Shown here piece after piece: positions 54,863 to 64,000 of a stretch of 64,000 nucleotides of DNA. The stretch covers positions 13,333,154 to 13,397,153 of the forward strand of contig NC_088653.1 of NCBI RefSeq assembly GCF_964019385.1, given 5' to 3'. Within the stretch, counting starts at the first letter, position 1. Every line of letters begins with the position of its first letter. The DNA comes from Sycon ciliatum. Taxonomy: Eukaryota > Porifera > Calcarea > Leucosolenida > Sycettidae. The translations under genes and the position numbers were made by a program. The notes under the pieces were generated by a model. It was given only the letters and a program-made list of their open reading frames with translations, was not told where the DNA came from and did not search any database.

Positions 54863-55745
54863 TATTGTCCGTCTTATAAAAAAACACATCACCACTTAAG
54901 AAATGTTCTCCTCGCATACTTTACTGTCAAACAGATGAACACTACCAACTATGGACCATTATTATCTTCCCAGTCGTAACAAAATCATACAGTAAATATC
55001 GCAAGGGACCGCTGGCAAAGTTGGACAGTGCCTAACTCTTGCGATCTGCCCCGGCACCGATCCCGTACGATTTTGACCAAAAGTAGTTTTTGAACCGTTT
55101 GCGCCGGTGATCGCCGGCTGCCGGAAGCCAGACTTTGTCAAAATTTCAAACGAAGGCTCGACCTAAATTTTCCTAAATTGAAGCTAGAGACTAGGTTCGT
55201 TCGCCATTCTTGTACTCGCTTCAAGGTGGCAAATAAGTCAGCATACCAACCCGTCCTTTTCGGATGATCTGCTTGACTGTTGTGCAGCTTATGAGACAAA
55301 TACAATTGAAACAAATAGAAAATACGATGGATACATTGGCAACTTCTTGTGACTTCATCAACGTTTGCATGCATAATTTCGACACCATAGCTTACTAGAC
55401 TGCAAGAAAATGTGAAGAAGTAGTTTCCGGATCTCCAGTAAAAGGTAGCAACCAGTGGCCATCACCGAAAGACCTTGAACTGCTGAAGAAACAAAGAATT
55501 CAAGCTACAATTGGCAAACCTGTCGTAGCAGTTTGACACGTTCTGTACTGCTTTGTAGTAGATTTGGTACTCGAACCGTATGCGCAACGGATCGAGATCT
55601 CCGCCGATGTCTTGTGATGTCTTTCAGCGCCGATTTTGCTTATGTGAACCAACCCTTAGGAAAAATTGCTTTCAACACTTATATCCAGTAATTGTTTTTC
55701 TTCACTAAGATAATGGTGGACATCCCACAACTGCATTATATAGAA
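54863..55745. other. Intron, no feature supported
   Basis: No protein or repeat recognised. An open minus-strand stretch at 55374-55138 has no family resemblance. Confidence 0.4.
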
Positions 55746-55917
55746 AAGGGAGTTTATCAACTGACAACCGCTCTATTCAGTTGCTAACGTTTTGCACAAT
55801 AAGTGGCCCGAAACGTCATAATTTTTTCGAAGTCTCTGATAAAGAATTTTCATCCAGCGCATGAGCCAAGTGTGAATAGCAACTGAATAGAGCGGTTGTA
55901 AGTTGACGAACCCCCTA
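55746..55917. mobile_element. Small MITE of ~170 bp just upstream of the Roc exon
   Basis: The left end (AACCGCTCTATTCAGTTGCT core, 55768-55787) and right end (55877-55896) are inverted copies over about 38 bp, with GGGAGTTTATCAACT and GGGGGTTCGTCAACT at the outer edges. The right end stops about 40 bp before the splice acceptor of the exon at 55958. Confidence 0.78.
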
Positions 55918-55957
55918 TTCTTTAATTGTTGTTCTTGTGTGTATTATATATACGCAG

Positions 55958-56341
55958 ACTTACCTTCAGCTGGAAGAATTCTATTCTGAAGGCCAAGTGG
56001 ACGCTAACACTCTAGTTGTTCTAGTTAGCGGTGAACAACTTGTTGGGAAATCCACACTGATCAAGACCTTGAGAGAAGAAGGAAACAACGGCACATCAAA
56101 CGACTCGAAACGAACCCGAGGCATCCAGATGTCCAACTTTACTGATAATCTTGGTCAGCATTTGCGGATCAAAGATCTCGCTGGGCAGGACGCGTTTTCA
56201 GCGACACACGACATTTTCTGCCTATCCACATCAGTACCAAGCCTCGGTCTTGCTGTTGTCAATAGTAAATGGGACGAGAAACTGATTACAACAAGCATAA
56301 CCACCACAGTTGGTCGGTTTTTGAGCCGGAAGCCACCATCG
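55958..56341 (+). CDS. Roc GTPase exon (P-loop and switch regions) of the ankyrin-Roc gene
   Basis: A 384-bp, phase-0 exon (128 codons) after TATATATACGCAG, ending at a GTAACA donor. An alternative GTCAGT donor ten bases on would break phase. It holds the first part of a Roc domain, the Ras-like GTP-binding module of ROCO and related signalling proteins. The P-loop is GEQLVGKST (residues 25-33, with Gly30-Lys31-Ser32 binding phosphate), the switch-I threonine is probably T53 in RTRGIQ, and the G3 motif is DLAGQ (73-77). A hydrophobic strand follows (SLGLAVV). With upstream ankyrin repeats this is the ankyrin-Roc architecture seen in large families in several invertebrates, with suspected roles in signalling or defence. 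COR and kinase domains are not seen here. Confidence 0.88.
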
Positions 56342-56689
56342 GTAACATCAGGTCAGTGCGATATTTTATCAAATGCATTTTTGTGAAATTTTGTTTGTGT
56401 CTGTTGATCCGTATGTCGGCAAGTACTGTAGCAGACGTGGAAATTCAGTTGATTGCCCGGGGCCGGCGCCCTCAGCACGAACAGAACGCTGCGTGTAGTG
56501 CACATGTTGATCCGATGCGACCAGCGCTCTGCAGAGCATAAATGCATGTGTGTACCGCTTGTCCACGGCCGCATGGCGAGTGCCCTGGGGCCGCTAGATG
56601 TGTGACCGGATTTCCACGTCCACAACACTACATGAATGAATGAATGATTGGGGTATGTGTTTGATTCTGTATACTGGTGCAGGGAGGGC

Positions 56690-56728
<39 letters not shown>

Positions 56729-56734
56729 ATGCAG

Positions 56735-56814
<80 letters not shown>

Positions 56815-58422
56815 ATGCATGCAGGTGTGTGTGTGTGTGTGTGTGTGTGTTTATGTGTGTGTTATTTATAGTGGTGTGCATGGGTAGTCGGATACCCATG
56901 CAGCCCGTAAGGATCTCGTGAAAACGGGTACAGAATAGTACCTGAAAGCCCGAAGTCGCTGATGGCATCATGTACAGTGCACATGTACAAATTCATGTAG
57001 TACTCTGCATGTCTATCCAGTGTGTAAGGGAAGGAGTGCATTGTGCTGTCACCATGGAAACATTACCCAATAGGGTATCCGTGCTACCCGTGGAAAACTA
57101 CCCAAAAAATCCCTGAAGAAAAATGCTACCAGACTCAGCCCTAGATATTCATCTCTCTGTCCATGGTAAATGCCTGTAATAAGTCCTTGGGTTGAAACAT
57201 TGGTGAAGGTCGAGCACATGTGCGTCAATATGGGCCCGGGAGCATATGTGGTCCCGGGGATATTTTGGATACGTGAAATCAGACTGTTTTCACATGAACA
57301 AACAGTTTTATTCACAAGTGCTGTGCACTACACTGTACACTGTACTAACGAATTGTTACTGCACATCAAGCTGAACATGCACTGCCCCATGTACTGGGTC
57401 TTTCCTTTTGCCCATGTATGTTCACACGGAGGTGGTCTAGAAAATGAGATAAGAGTGTCGATACATGGCACATGGACGCGTTCACTGATAGTGGACATTA
57501 TACAAATCTTCAAGTTATTCCGAACTTTCCAGAGTTGGACTTTTAACGCTGTGTGTGTGCAGTGGTTAACAGGTTTACCACACAGAGCACTATGGTCTAT
57601 GCATAAAGTTATGTACCACTACCAGTCTACTGGATACCCGCACTATCGTGCTACATGAATCAAGTGGCACAAGTCCACAGACTTGTCACGGGCATATACA
57701 TGCAGTCAGGGAAAGTGAGCTTTGTGTTTGAGAAAGAAATTAATTATTTTATTTTAGGGCATGGAATAGTCCCGCCTCATCTTTGCTGCAACAATGAGTC
57801 CACAACTTACAAGTGAGAAACAACAAACAGCTTCTGGATCGAAAATGTGCAGATCCTTTAGTGTGGAGAGCCTTGAATGAAAGAGCCGTGCCCGTGGTTC
57901 AAATATTCTGCTCTCTTCTCCAATTGAGCAACGTCCGAAATATAATATGTCCATACCAAAATTGTCTATGCCCGATGGAGCCCAAGATTTTCGGAAACAT
58001 TCAGAGAACTCGCATCTATCTTCTTCATCTCCAGACTTTGCTCCTCAGTGATCTGATAATTAAATCAGCCTGGTCGGCATTAGCTGCTTCTTCTTCATTT
58101 GTCGCAGAAACAGCAGCGCACACTTCTCCCTGGCCTGTGCAGCCACTTCTCCAGTAGATTACCAAGGTTCTCAGCCCGAGACCGAACACATGGAGGTCAG
58201 GCATGGTTCCATCCTCACTCACGAGATATATATTCGAGGCTGCTCATAACACCCTAGTACGTACTATCGGTCGCCAATTCATTTGAAGTAGCATGAGCAC
58301 AACTGCTTTAAAACACTCTTTTGACCAATTTGTTAGCTGCATACTATGATATTGCGGAGAGTGTGTTGCTTAAAATCACCTTTCCTCAAATCTCCTCACC
58401 ACAAATATATATATATTTTTAG
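56342..58422. other. Intron with TG array; no gene seen
   Basis: Apart from the TG array, it holds no recognisable coding sequence or element. 57150-57300 has CCCGGG-containing words, and 58410-58420 is AT-rich ahead of the acceptor. Confidence 0.45.
56696..56875 (+). repeat. TG microsatellite
   Basis: TG array of about 180 bp on the + strand with two GCATGCAGGT interruptions, within the intron after the Roc exon. Confidence 0.95.
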
Positions 58423-58683
58423 TTGCGTTTCTCATCTCTTGTTGTTGCAAATACAGAACAGCCGTTCAATGTCATGATCATTGCGACCTTCCGCGACGAG
58501 ATCAAGAGAGAGGATCATGGAAAACTTGCTGCAAAGCTTGCCACAAGCTATAGTAGTGTCGAGAAGGAGTTTGGTGATAAACTCCACTTTCGAGGACGCT
58601 TTGCTATCAATGCCACCGTCAATGACGCCGACTTCGATCGCTTGAGAGTAAAACTTTCTGAGGTCTGCAGAGATATCCTGAGC
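58423..58683 (+). CDS. Roc GTPase exon 2 of the ankyrin-Roc gene
   Basis: A 261-bp, phase-0 exon (87 codons) from an AT-rich tract plus TTTTTAG to a perfect GTAAGT donor. It starts LRFSSLVVANTEQPFNVMII and continues ATFRDEI, a weak G4-like strand (T22-F-R-D25 instead of the usual THxD). An amphipathic helix follows (GKLAAKLATSYSSVEKEF), then HFRGRFAINATVNDADFDRL, where a Roc domain ends with a final strand and helix. The unusual G4 suggests altered nucleotide specificity or weak binding. No later exon was found before 64000, so the rest of the protein probably lies beyond the window. Confidence 0.82.
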
Positions 58684-58739
58684 GTAAGTAAAACTGTAAA
58701 CCAGATTTCAATTACAACTAGTGGAGAAACTAGGGGATA

Positions 58740-58985
58740 GTAAAGGGATCAGGAAAGATAAAGTGTGATAGAGAGAGTCAAAGATGGAAAGATGGAGAGA
58801 AAGAGGGAGAAGGATATAGAGATAGATAATGAGAACGAGAAAGAGAAAGAGAAAAAACCAGAGAGAAGAGAATGAGAGAAAGAAAGGCAGAAAGAGATGA
58901 AGAGAAAGATGGACAGAACGATGGAGAGAAAGAGTTAGGGAGACAGAGAGTGAGAGTGGGAGTTAAAGAGAGACAGAGATAGAAC
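58740..58985 (+). repeat. GA-rich simple sequence
   Basis: Degenerate GAGA/GAAAGA-rich stretch of about 245 bp on the + strand. Open minus-strand frames over it are low-complexity artefacts. Confidence 0.85.
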
Positions 58986-59640
58986 TGCAATGCACACCAG
59001 TGCATTAGACAGAGTTTATATTCATTTGTGGTCATCCGCACTTGCACCTCTCCCGTGAATTGTGCCATGGATTTGGTTATGAAAGAACTATTCAAACTGG
59101 AAAGCAACCTTACACGATGTTCCAAGAATGACCTTCACAAAATAATGTCCGGCATAGAAAGTGGCTAGCTGCAGGGATAGTGCCTGGATCATGGCCTGAC
59201 ACGAGGGAAAATATGGATGAGCGAAAGTGATTTTTGGTCCAAGAGCGCGTGGCTGTGAGTCTGATCTACTCAGCCACCAGGACAAGGTCCTGGGGGTCTG
59301 GTGATGTTTTATCTTTTTAGGCAGTTCACTTCCCCGTCTGATCCTTTGAATGATCCAATTATCCATGAGCACTCGGCCGAAGGCTAGAGATAGGCACCCA
59401 CCGAGCTAGAATCCAGCAGCCAAAGGTGGGGCCATGCATCATAATAAATATGGATATTAAATATGAAGGTAGGTAAACAACAGAGAGAAACACACAACAC
59501 TTTTCTAAATATCTGTCATAGGAAACACGAGAGGGTTTGGAGGAAAATAGGACCGGAAGAACTCCACCACCCACCCCAGAACATAACAAAGCAAGGACCT
59601 TATGCAGGATAGCTGCCGAGCCAAGGAGAGCATTCTTTTG
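58986..59640. other. No gene seen
   Basis: No recognisable frame or repeat. It may include the 3' end of the LINE at 59640-61015 (minus strand), but I cannot set its border. Confidence 0.35.
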
Positions 59641-61015
59641 CAATTCAGACATAGAACAGTAGCTGGTGATACCGATTGTGTCAAGGTATCCTGGCAACTG
59701 TTTGGAAACGTGCCCTAAGTCCCAACTACCACAGGAACAATCTGAGTCTCAACTTGCCATAGTCGATGGATTTCGTGAGCAAGAATTTGATACGCGTGGA
59801 ACACCAGGTACAGCAATGTCAATGATCATGGCCTTCTTGGCAGGTCCATCAACCAGAACAATATCAGGCCGTCGGTGCTTAGTGAAGCGATCGCACCGGA
59901 TGGTGAAATCCCACAGAATCTTGATCTTCTTGTCCTGTGGAGAGATTTTGGAGTCTGAAGTATCTCTAGCTTCAGGCACATTATCCTCGGGTGCAGGATG
60001 CTCTTGTACCGTTACACTAGTCTTGGTATGCTCAAGCACCGGATCACAGTGGTGCTTGTAGTACTTGTCTTCACATGGTATCCCATGTACACGACAGAGC
60101 GACCAGTGGACCAGAGAGGCCAGCCGATTTTGATGTTCGAAGTAATCCCTTCCAGCGAGCTTCGAACACTCGCATAGGATAAGGGCAACCGACTCGCCTG
60201 CCTTCCCAGACATTCGACACAGGGGGCTTTTGCCCTGATAGAAGATTTGGGCCTTGAGCAGGTTAGTTTCTAAGGCCTAGTCTTGTGCCGCAGTGATCAG
60301 TCTCTCTGTGGTCTTCTTGAGACCAGCCTTTGTCAGCCAGTTCCAGGTGTTCTCCTTGGTCAGTTTTTCTTTTTGCCAGACAAACTGTCCACGCACGGGT
60401 TTCTGGGTCCACGACAAGAGGTGTTCTTTTTGAAGCGACACTTCACTACCTGTGAGGAGTCCGGTGGGGCATCCAGATGTGGCCACAGAATGGGCGCAGC
60501 CACCTTCAGGAGCTCCTTATCTGACTGATGCACATAATGCTGCAGATTGCTTTTCTCCATTGTGACATAATCATGAATATTTTGCAAACCATGTCCACCC
60601 TCCTTGCGACTGACGTACATACTGGCTACATTAGCGCGTGGATGGAGAGCTCCATGGGTGGTCATAAGCTTGCGCGTTCTTCGGTCAGCAAATTTCAACT
60701 CGTCTTGCATCCATGCCAAGATAGCAGCACTATACCATATCAAAGCCACAATCCAGGTGTTGATGGCTGTGATGATGTTGTGGCCGTTTAGAGCTGCGCG
60801 GAGTACTCGTCGCACACGCCACTTCTACTCCTGCAGGATTTTCGTCTTCTTATTTGAATGGTCAACACCTCCAGCTTCAAGGAAACCGTGGTATTTGTAC
60901 GTTTCTTCTGGCTGTAGCGACCTGATAGATGAGCAGTCAGGCAATAGGATCTCCTCAGATGCTGCATGTTTTCCTGCCTTTAGTACAGCGGTCACACATT
61001 TTGCCTTGAATTATT
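59640..61015 (-). mobile_element. LINE 3' half, minus strand, of a different clade from the CR1/L2-like copies
   Basis: Minus-strand readings: KYHGFLEAG-type start (61015-60870), then GHNIITAINTWIVALIWYSA, ELKFADRRTRKLMTTHGALH, PRANVASMYVSRKEGGHGLQ (60815-60360). A C-terminal domain follows (60213-59749) with CSKLAGRDYFEHQNRLA, KILWDFTIRCD, RRPDIVLVDG and MIIDIAVPG. This two-part C-terminus differs from the other LINEs here and resembles RT proteins in which an endonuclease-like fold follows the RT. Motifs A-C are missing (5'-truncated), and frames are broken near 60350 and 60830. Confidence 0.78.
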
Positions 61016-61602
61016 ACCATTATTATTAATATTAAACGCACGTCCACGAAGGTGGCGGGGCGCCACTTTCGCTTACGCCATTCAGGATTGATGTCTGAAG
61101 AGTAATACAATACAATTAACTGACAGAAGTGACGTAAACAAAAGCCGTTAGCAACAATACCAATCGGGCTGATGGAAAACTTAATCGAAAGTGTCGTATC
61201 CATACGATTGGCACGTGCCTTTTAGGCCTCTACGGGACAAGTATGCCTTATTTAGTTGTTTTATTATTTATCTATCTCCCGTAAACGGGTTCATAATCTT
61301 CTTTATTTTATATCTTCACACGAGGCCTCCCTTATGTTGTCTACGCTGTTATTTTCCCCACATGGCTCCCGCTCTTCGTACACATATTTATTACGGTAAT
61401 ACGCTATTGCATGCGGGACCAGCAATCTCGTGGCCATGGACTTCCATGGCCGCAACTAGATACTATTGCGTTGACTTTCCTTCTCTCTCTCTCTCGCAAC
61501 TTGGTCTTTACGGCAAGTCACGACTTTCTCTCCTCTCGTTTTGATAAGTATCGTTTGATATTATGTCTGACCGCAAGATGTGAGTCTCGATGTGAAAGTA
61601 TA

Positions 61603-61607
<5 letters not shown>

Positions 61608-61642
<35 letters not shown>
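61608..61642 (+). repeat. TG microsatellite in the 5' LTR
   Basis: About 17 TG units. The same array in the 3' LTR (62724-62755) is slightly shorter, the main difference between the two LTRs. Confidence 0.9.
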
Positions 61643-61643
<1 letters not shown>

Positions 61644-61897
61644 ATGTGTGTAAGTATGTGAATGCGGGTGCTGTATATGTGAGGGCATGGCGCGGCGAGT
61701 GAGTGTATGTCTAGGTGTGGTGTGACCCTAACATGGCTAAATATGTCTGATGTGCGAGTGTATGTGGTGTCGGTATGTTTAATAATGTAATTGTAGTTAC
61801 GGCCACCACTGCACGGCCTGTAATGGGATAGTTGTAGATTAGTCATGTTGGTGCCGCGGCTCCGGGGCCTAACTCCGGGCCGCCGGACTACGACATT

Positions 61898-61915
61898 TGG
61901 CGCAGTGAACAGGAT
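61898..61915 (+). promoter_or_regulatory. Primer-binding site complementary to tRNA-Ser
   Basis: TGGCGCAGTGAACAGGAT, two bases after the LTR, is the exact complement of the last 18 nt (with CCA) of the tRNA-Ser piece that follows at 61916-61970. Confidence 0.85.
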
Positions 61916-61970
61916 ACTGGAAATCAATTGGGCTTTGCCCGCACAGGTTCGAATCCTGTTCACTGCGCCA
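61916..61970 (+). other. tRNA-Ser(GGA) 3' fragment with CCA, inside an LTR element
   Basis: 55 nt in sense orientation run from the anticodon loop (CT-GGA-AA) through a long variable arm (GGGCTTTGCCC) and T arm (ACAGG-TTCGAAT-CCTGT) to the acceptor strand and CCA. Eukaryotic tRNA genes do not encode CCA, so this came from a processed tRNA by reverse transcription. It lacks the D arm and 5' acceptor strand and cannot be a working tRNA gene. Its last 18 nt pair perfectly with the adjacent primer-binding site. Confidence 0.85.
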
Positions 61971-62720
61971 TACCAGCCTGATGCCACTGATGCCGCCGCC
62001 CGAGACGAGGAGGACACCGCTCGGGTATTCGACAGTGCTCCGCCAGTTGACGTGATGGAAAGGCGAACCCCGCGTTCCCGCCATCCACCTCAGCTGCTTG
62101 GGAGTCCCGTCTGGCACGAGTAAGGATTTCAGTGGTATTGACTGGATTGGTTGTGGCCAATATTACAGCTAGTCTTTGAACAGTTTTTGATCGGAACTCA
62201 AATTGTGACCTGCACTCGTTTAGTTAAATTGTTAGCCATAATCTTAGTTTAATTTATTACGTTACTTATAACACGAGGACGTGTTCTTTTCCGTGTAAGC
62301 GGGGGGATATGTCGTATCCATACGATTGGCACGTGCCTTTTAGGCCTCTACGGGACAAGTATGCCTTATTTAGTTGTTTTATTATTTATCTATCTCCCGT
62401 AAACGGGTTCATAATCTTCTTTATTTTATATCTTCACACGAGGCCTCCCTTATGTTGTCTACGCTGTTATTTTCCCCACATGGCTCCCGCTCTTCGTACA
62501 CATATTTATTACGGTAATACGCTATTGCATGCGGGACCAGCAATCTCGTGGCCATGGACTTCCATGGCCGCAACTAGATACTATTGCGTTGACTTTCCTT
62601 CTCTCTCTCTCTAGCAACTTGGTCTTTACGGCAAGTCACGACTTTCTCTCCTCTCGTTTTGATAAGTATCGTTTGATATTATGTCTGACCGCAAGATGTG
62701 AGTCTCGATGTGAAAGTATA

Positions 62721-62757
<37 letters not shown>

Positions 62758-63036
62758 ATGTGTGTAAGTATGTGAATGCGGGTGCTGTATATGTGAGGGC
62801 ATGGCGCGGCGAGTGAGTGTATGTCTAGGTGTGGTGTGACCCTAACATGGCTAAATATGTCTGATGTGCGAGTGTATGTGGTGTCGGTATGTTTAATAAT
62901 GTAATTGTAGTTACGGCCACCACTGCACGGCCTGTAATGGGATAGTTGTAGATTAGTCATGTTGGTGCCGCGGCTCCGGGGCCTAACTCCGGGCCGCCGG
63001 ACTACGACAAAAGTATAAAATACATTATACACTTAA

Positions 63037-63375
63037 TCTGCGGACAGCATGCTGTTTCGTTCTTTGTGAACTCATCAGCGCAGCCCAGAGGAAATGAGGC
63101 TGAACCTGATAGCAATGAAAATAAAAAAATTCCAATCAGGCCCGAACGTACCTTGCCAGAGTGCTCAAACTGACAAGTCAGTGAGCTCTGCGCAATGCAA
63201 ACAGCAAAGGCACTACCCCACATGAGAGTGCTCAACTACTACAAGAGCAGGAGCGAAATGCTCAATCTGCGGACAGCATGCTGTTTCGTTCTTTGTGAAC
63301 TCATCAACGCAGCACAGAGGAAATGAGGCCGAACCTAATAGCAATGAAAATACAAATTTCCAATCAGGCTCGATA
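63037..63375 (+). repeat. Direct repeat of ~112 bp at 228-bp spacing
   Basis: 63037-63150 and 63265-63375 share TCTGCGGACAGCATGCTGTT, TCGTTCTTTGTGAACTCATCA and GAGGAAATGAGGC, with a handful of differences. No frame. Confidence 0.85.
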
Positions 63376-64000
63376 TAATATACATATATGTGTGGTGTCC
63401 CATTCGAAAATCGGCACCAGAACACAACCCTATCCAGGCCCAGACGACACCGAAGTGCGAAAATGAGAAACAGTTTAAAAGATGCGCTGCTCGAAGAATT
63501 CGGCCAGCCACTGCATGCCGTACCAGCACGATGGTGCACGTCCGCACGCAGCCCAAATCAATGCACGTGTGTTAGCAGCGCAGGGGAAAGCAAAAGGGTT
63601 TGACATTCGGGTTGCCATTCAGCCGACTCAAAGTCCCAATCTCAACTAGAAACCAGAAAGAAGCTTCTGCAAGCTGTGGAAACATGTTGGCACGAATACC
63701 CCGTTGCCAAGATGAGGAGCGTTTGGCTGTGTCTGTATGCCTCTTTCCATCACGGCATTCTGGAGAGTGGCAGAGACAACAACTACCAGCGCCACTGTGG
63801 AGGTCGTCAAGCTCACAGTTCTGGCAAAGAACTTGGCGATTTCTAGTGTTTTGGCAACTTGTAAAGGCTGCGGAAGAAAAACGAAAGTCAGCGGGGATGC
63901 AGACAAGATATCTTACTGGAGTCGTCATGAGATTCAGACGAAGAGTGAAGCTAGACTGCTTTGAAACGAGCTGTATGACATCTGCAAATAACTAATCCCT
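63376..64000. other. No gene identified
   Basis: Open stretches occur on both strands (+ 63600-63995, - 63928-63572), but neither resembles a known family and no splice sites in phase 0 link them to the host gene. Confidence 0.3.

Larger units (their letters stand above)
61192..63009 (+). mobile_element. Young non-autonomous LTR retrotransposon with embedded tRNA-Ser fragment
   Basis: Two ~700-bp LTRs (61192-61895 and 62310-63009), starting TGTCGTATCCATACG and ending GGACTACGACA, are identical by eye except for one substitution and the length of an internal TG array. AAAG flanks both sides (61188-61191, 63010-63013). A primer-binding site (61898-61915) and a purine tract (GCGGGGGGATA) before the second LTR are in place. 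The interior is only about 414 bp and has no protein-coding region of known type, so the element looks whole but non-autonomous. Near-identity of the LTRs implies very recent insertion. The family cannot be told without pol genes. Confidence 0.92.

Noticed and set aside
56353-56971. His/Thr-rich open frames and similar frames at 18.0-18.9, 25.6-26.1, 48.0 and 62.7 kb
   Set aside because: Translations of TG arrays, not genes.
61916-61970. A functional tRNA-Ser gene
   Set aside because: The D arm, 5' acceptor strand and 5' half of the anticodon stem are missing, and CCA is encoded, so it is a processed fragment.
63572-63995. Host or element gene near the right edge
   Set aside because: Open on both strands with no recognisable motif or splice support.
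1-64000. Polinton or other capsid-bearing DNA virus-like element
   Set aside because: No capsid, packaging ATPase, protein-primed polymerase or adenoviral-type protease wording was found on either strand.

Overview
The window looks like part of a metazoan nuclear genome. It carries one spliced host gene on the + strand, and the introns and flanks around it are packed with mobile elements. Exons have canonical GT-AG boundaries and code for ankyrin repeats followed by a Roc-type GTPase. The element content (CR1/L2-like LINEs, a GIY-YIG Penelope-like element, DIRS-like, BEL/Pao-like and Ty3-class elements, a tRNA-derived SINE, TTAA-, TA- and 4-bp-target DNA elements, long TG arrays) fits an aquatic invertebrate such as a sponge, cnidarian or other deep-branching marine animal. 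The species cannot be read from the sequence alone. I see no prokaryotic operon, CRISPR array, rRNA gene or complete tRNA gene.

Host gene. Three single-repeat ankyrin exons, each exactly 99 bp and phase 0, lie at 18953-19051, 26240-26338 and 30217-30315. They are followed by a 117-bp exon (46169-46285), a 69-bp exon (54721-54789), a 384-bp exon with the P-loop and DxxGQ motifs of a Roc GTPase (55958-56341) and a 261-bp exon that completes the GTPase fold (58423-58683). All seven are phase 0 with AG/GT borders, so they can be read as one gene at least 40 kb long, open at both ends of what I can see. The first two ankyrin exons sit in a 1.7-kb segmental duplication that also copied LINE remnants.

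Layout. 1-15.4 kb is a graveyard of nested elements: a minus-strand Ty3-class fossil split by a Penelope-like element, a plus-strand Ty3-class fossil with a short LTR and a nested DNA transposon, a DIRS-like fossil, another Ty3-class fossil, and a minus-strand LINE split by a 2.2-kb foldback transposon with arms of about 0.8 kb. 16.3-31 kb holds LINEs in both orientations, a SINE inside a LINE, several MITEs, tandem repeats and the three ankyrin exons. 31.3-36.3 kb is a Ty3-class element with a chromodomain, matching LTRs and a 5-bp target duplication. 36.8-45 kb holds a BEL/Pao-like piece between direct repeats, a LINE tail, a tandem tRNA-like repeat, a retroelement border with a 44-nt tRNA-Leu complement, 79 copies of a 10-bp unit and a DIRS-like gag region. 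45-58.7 kb holds the Roc part of the host gene among MITEs, a transposase relic and LINE pieces. 59-64 kb holds a LINE 3' half and a very young non-autonomous LTR element (61192-63009) with a 55-nt piece of tRNA-Ser, including CCA, right behind its primer-binding site.

The main signals for follow-up are the tRNA piece in the young LTR element, the ankyrin exon duplicated with its LINE scars, a hairpin shared by LINE 3' ends, two DNA elements with related termini and 4-bp target duplications, the large foldback element, and the almost perfectly uniform 10-bp array.
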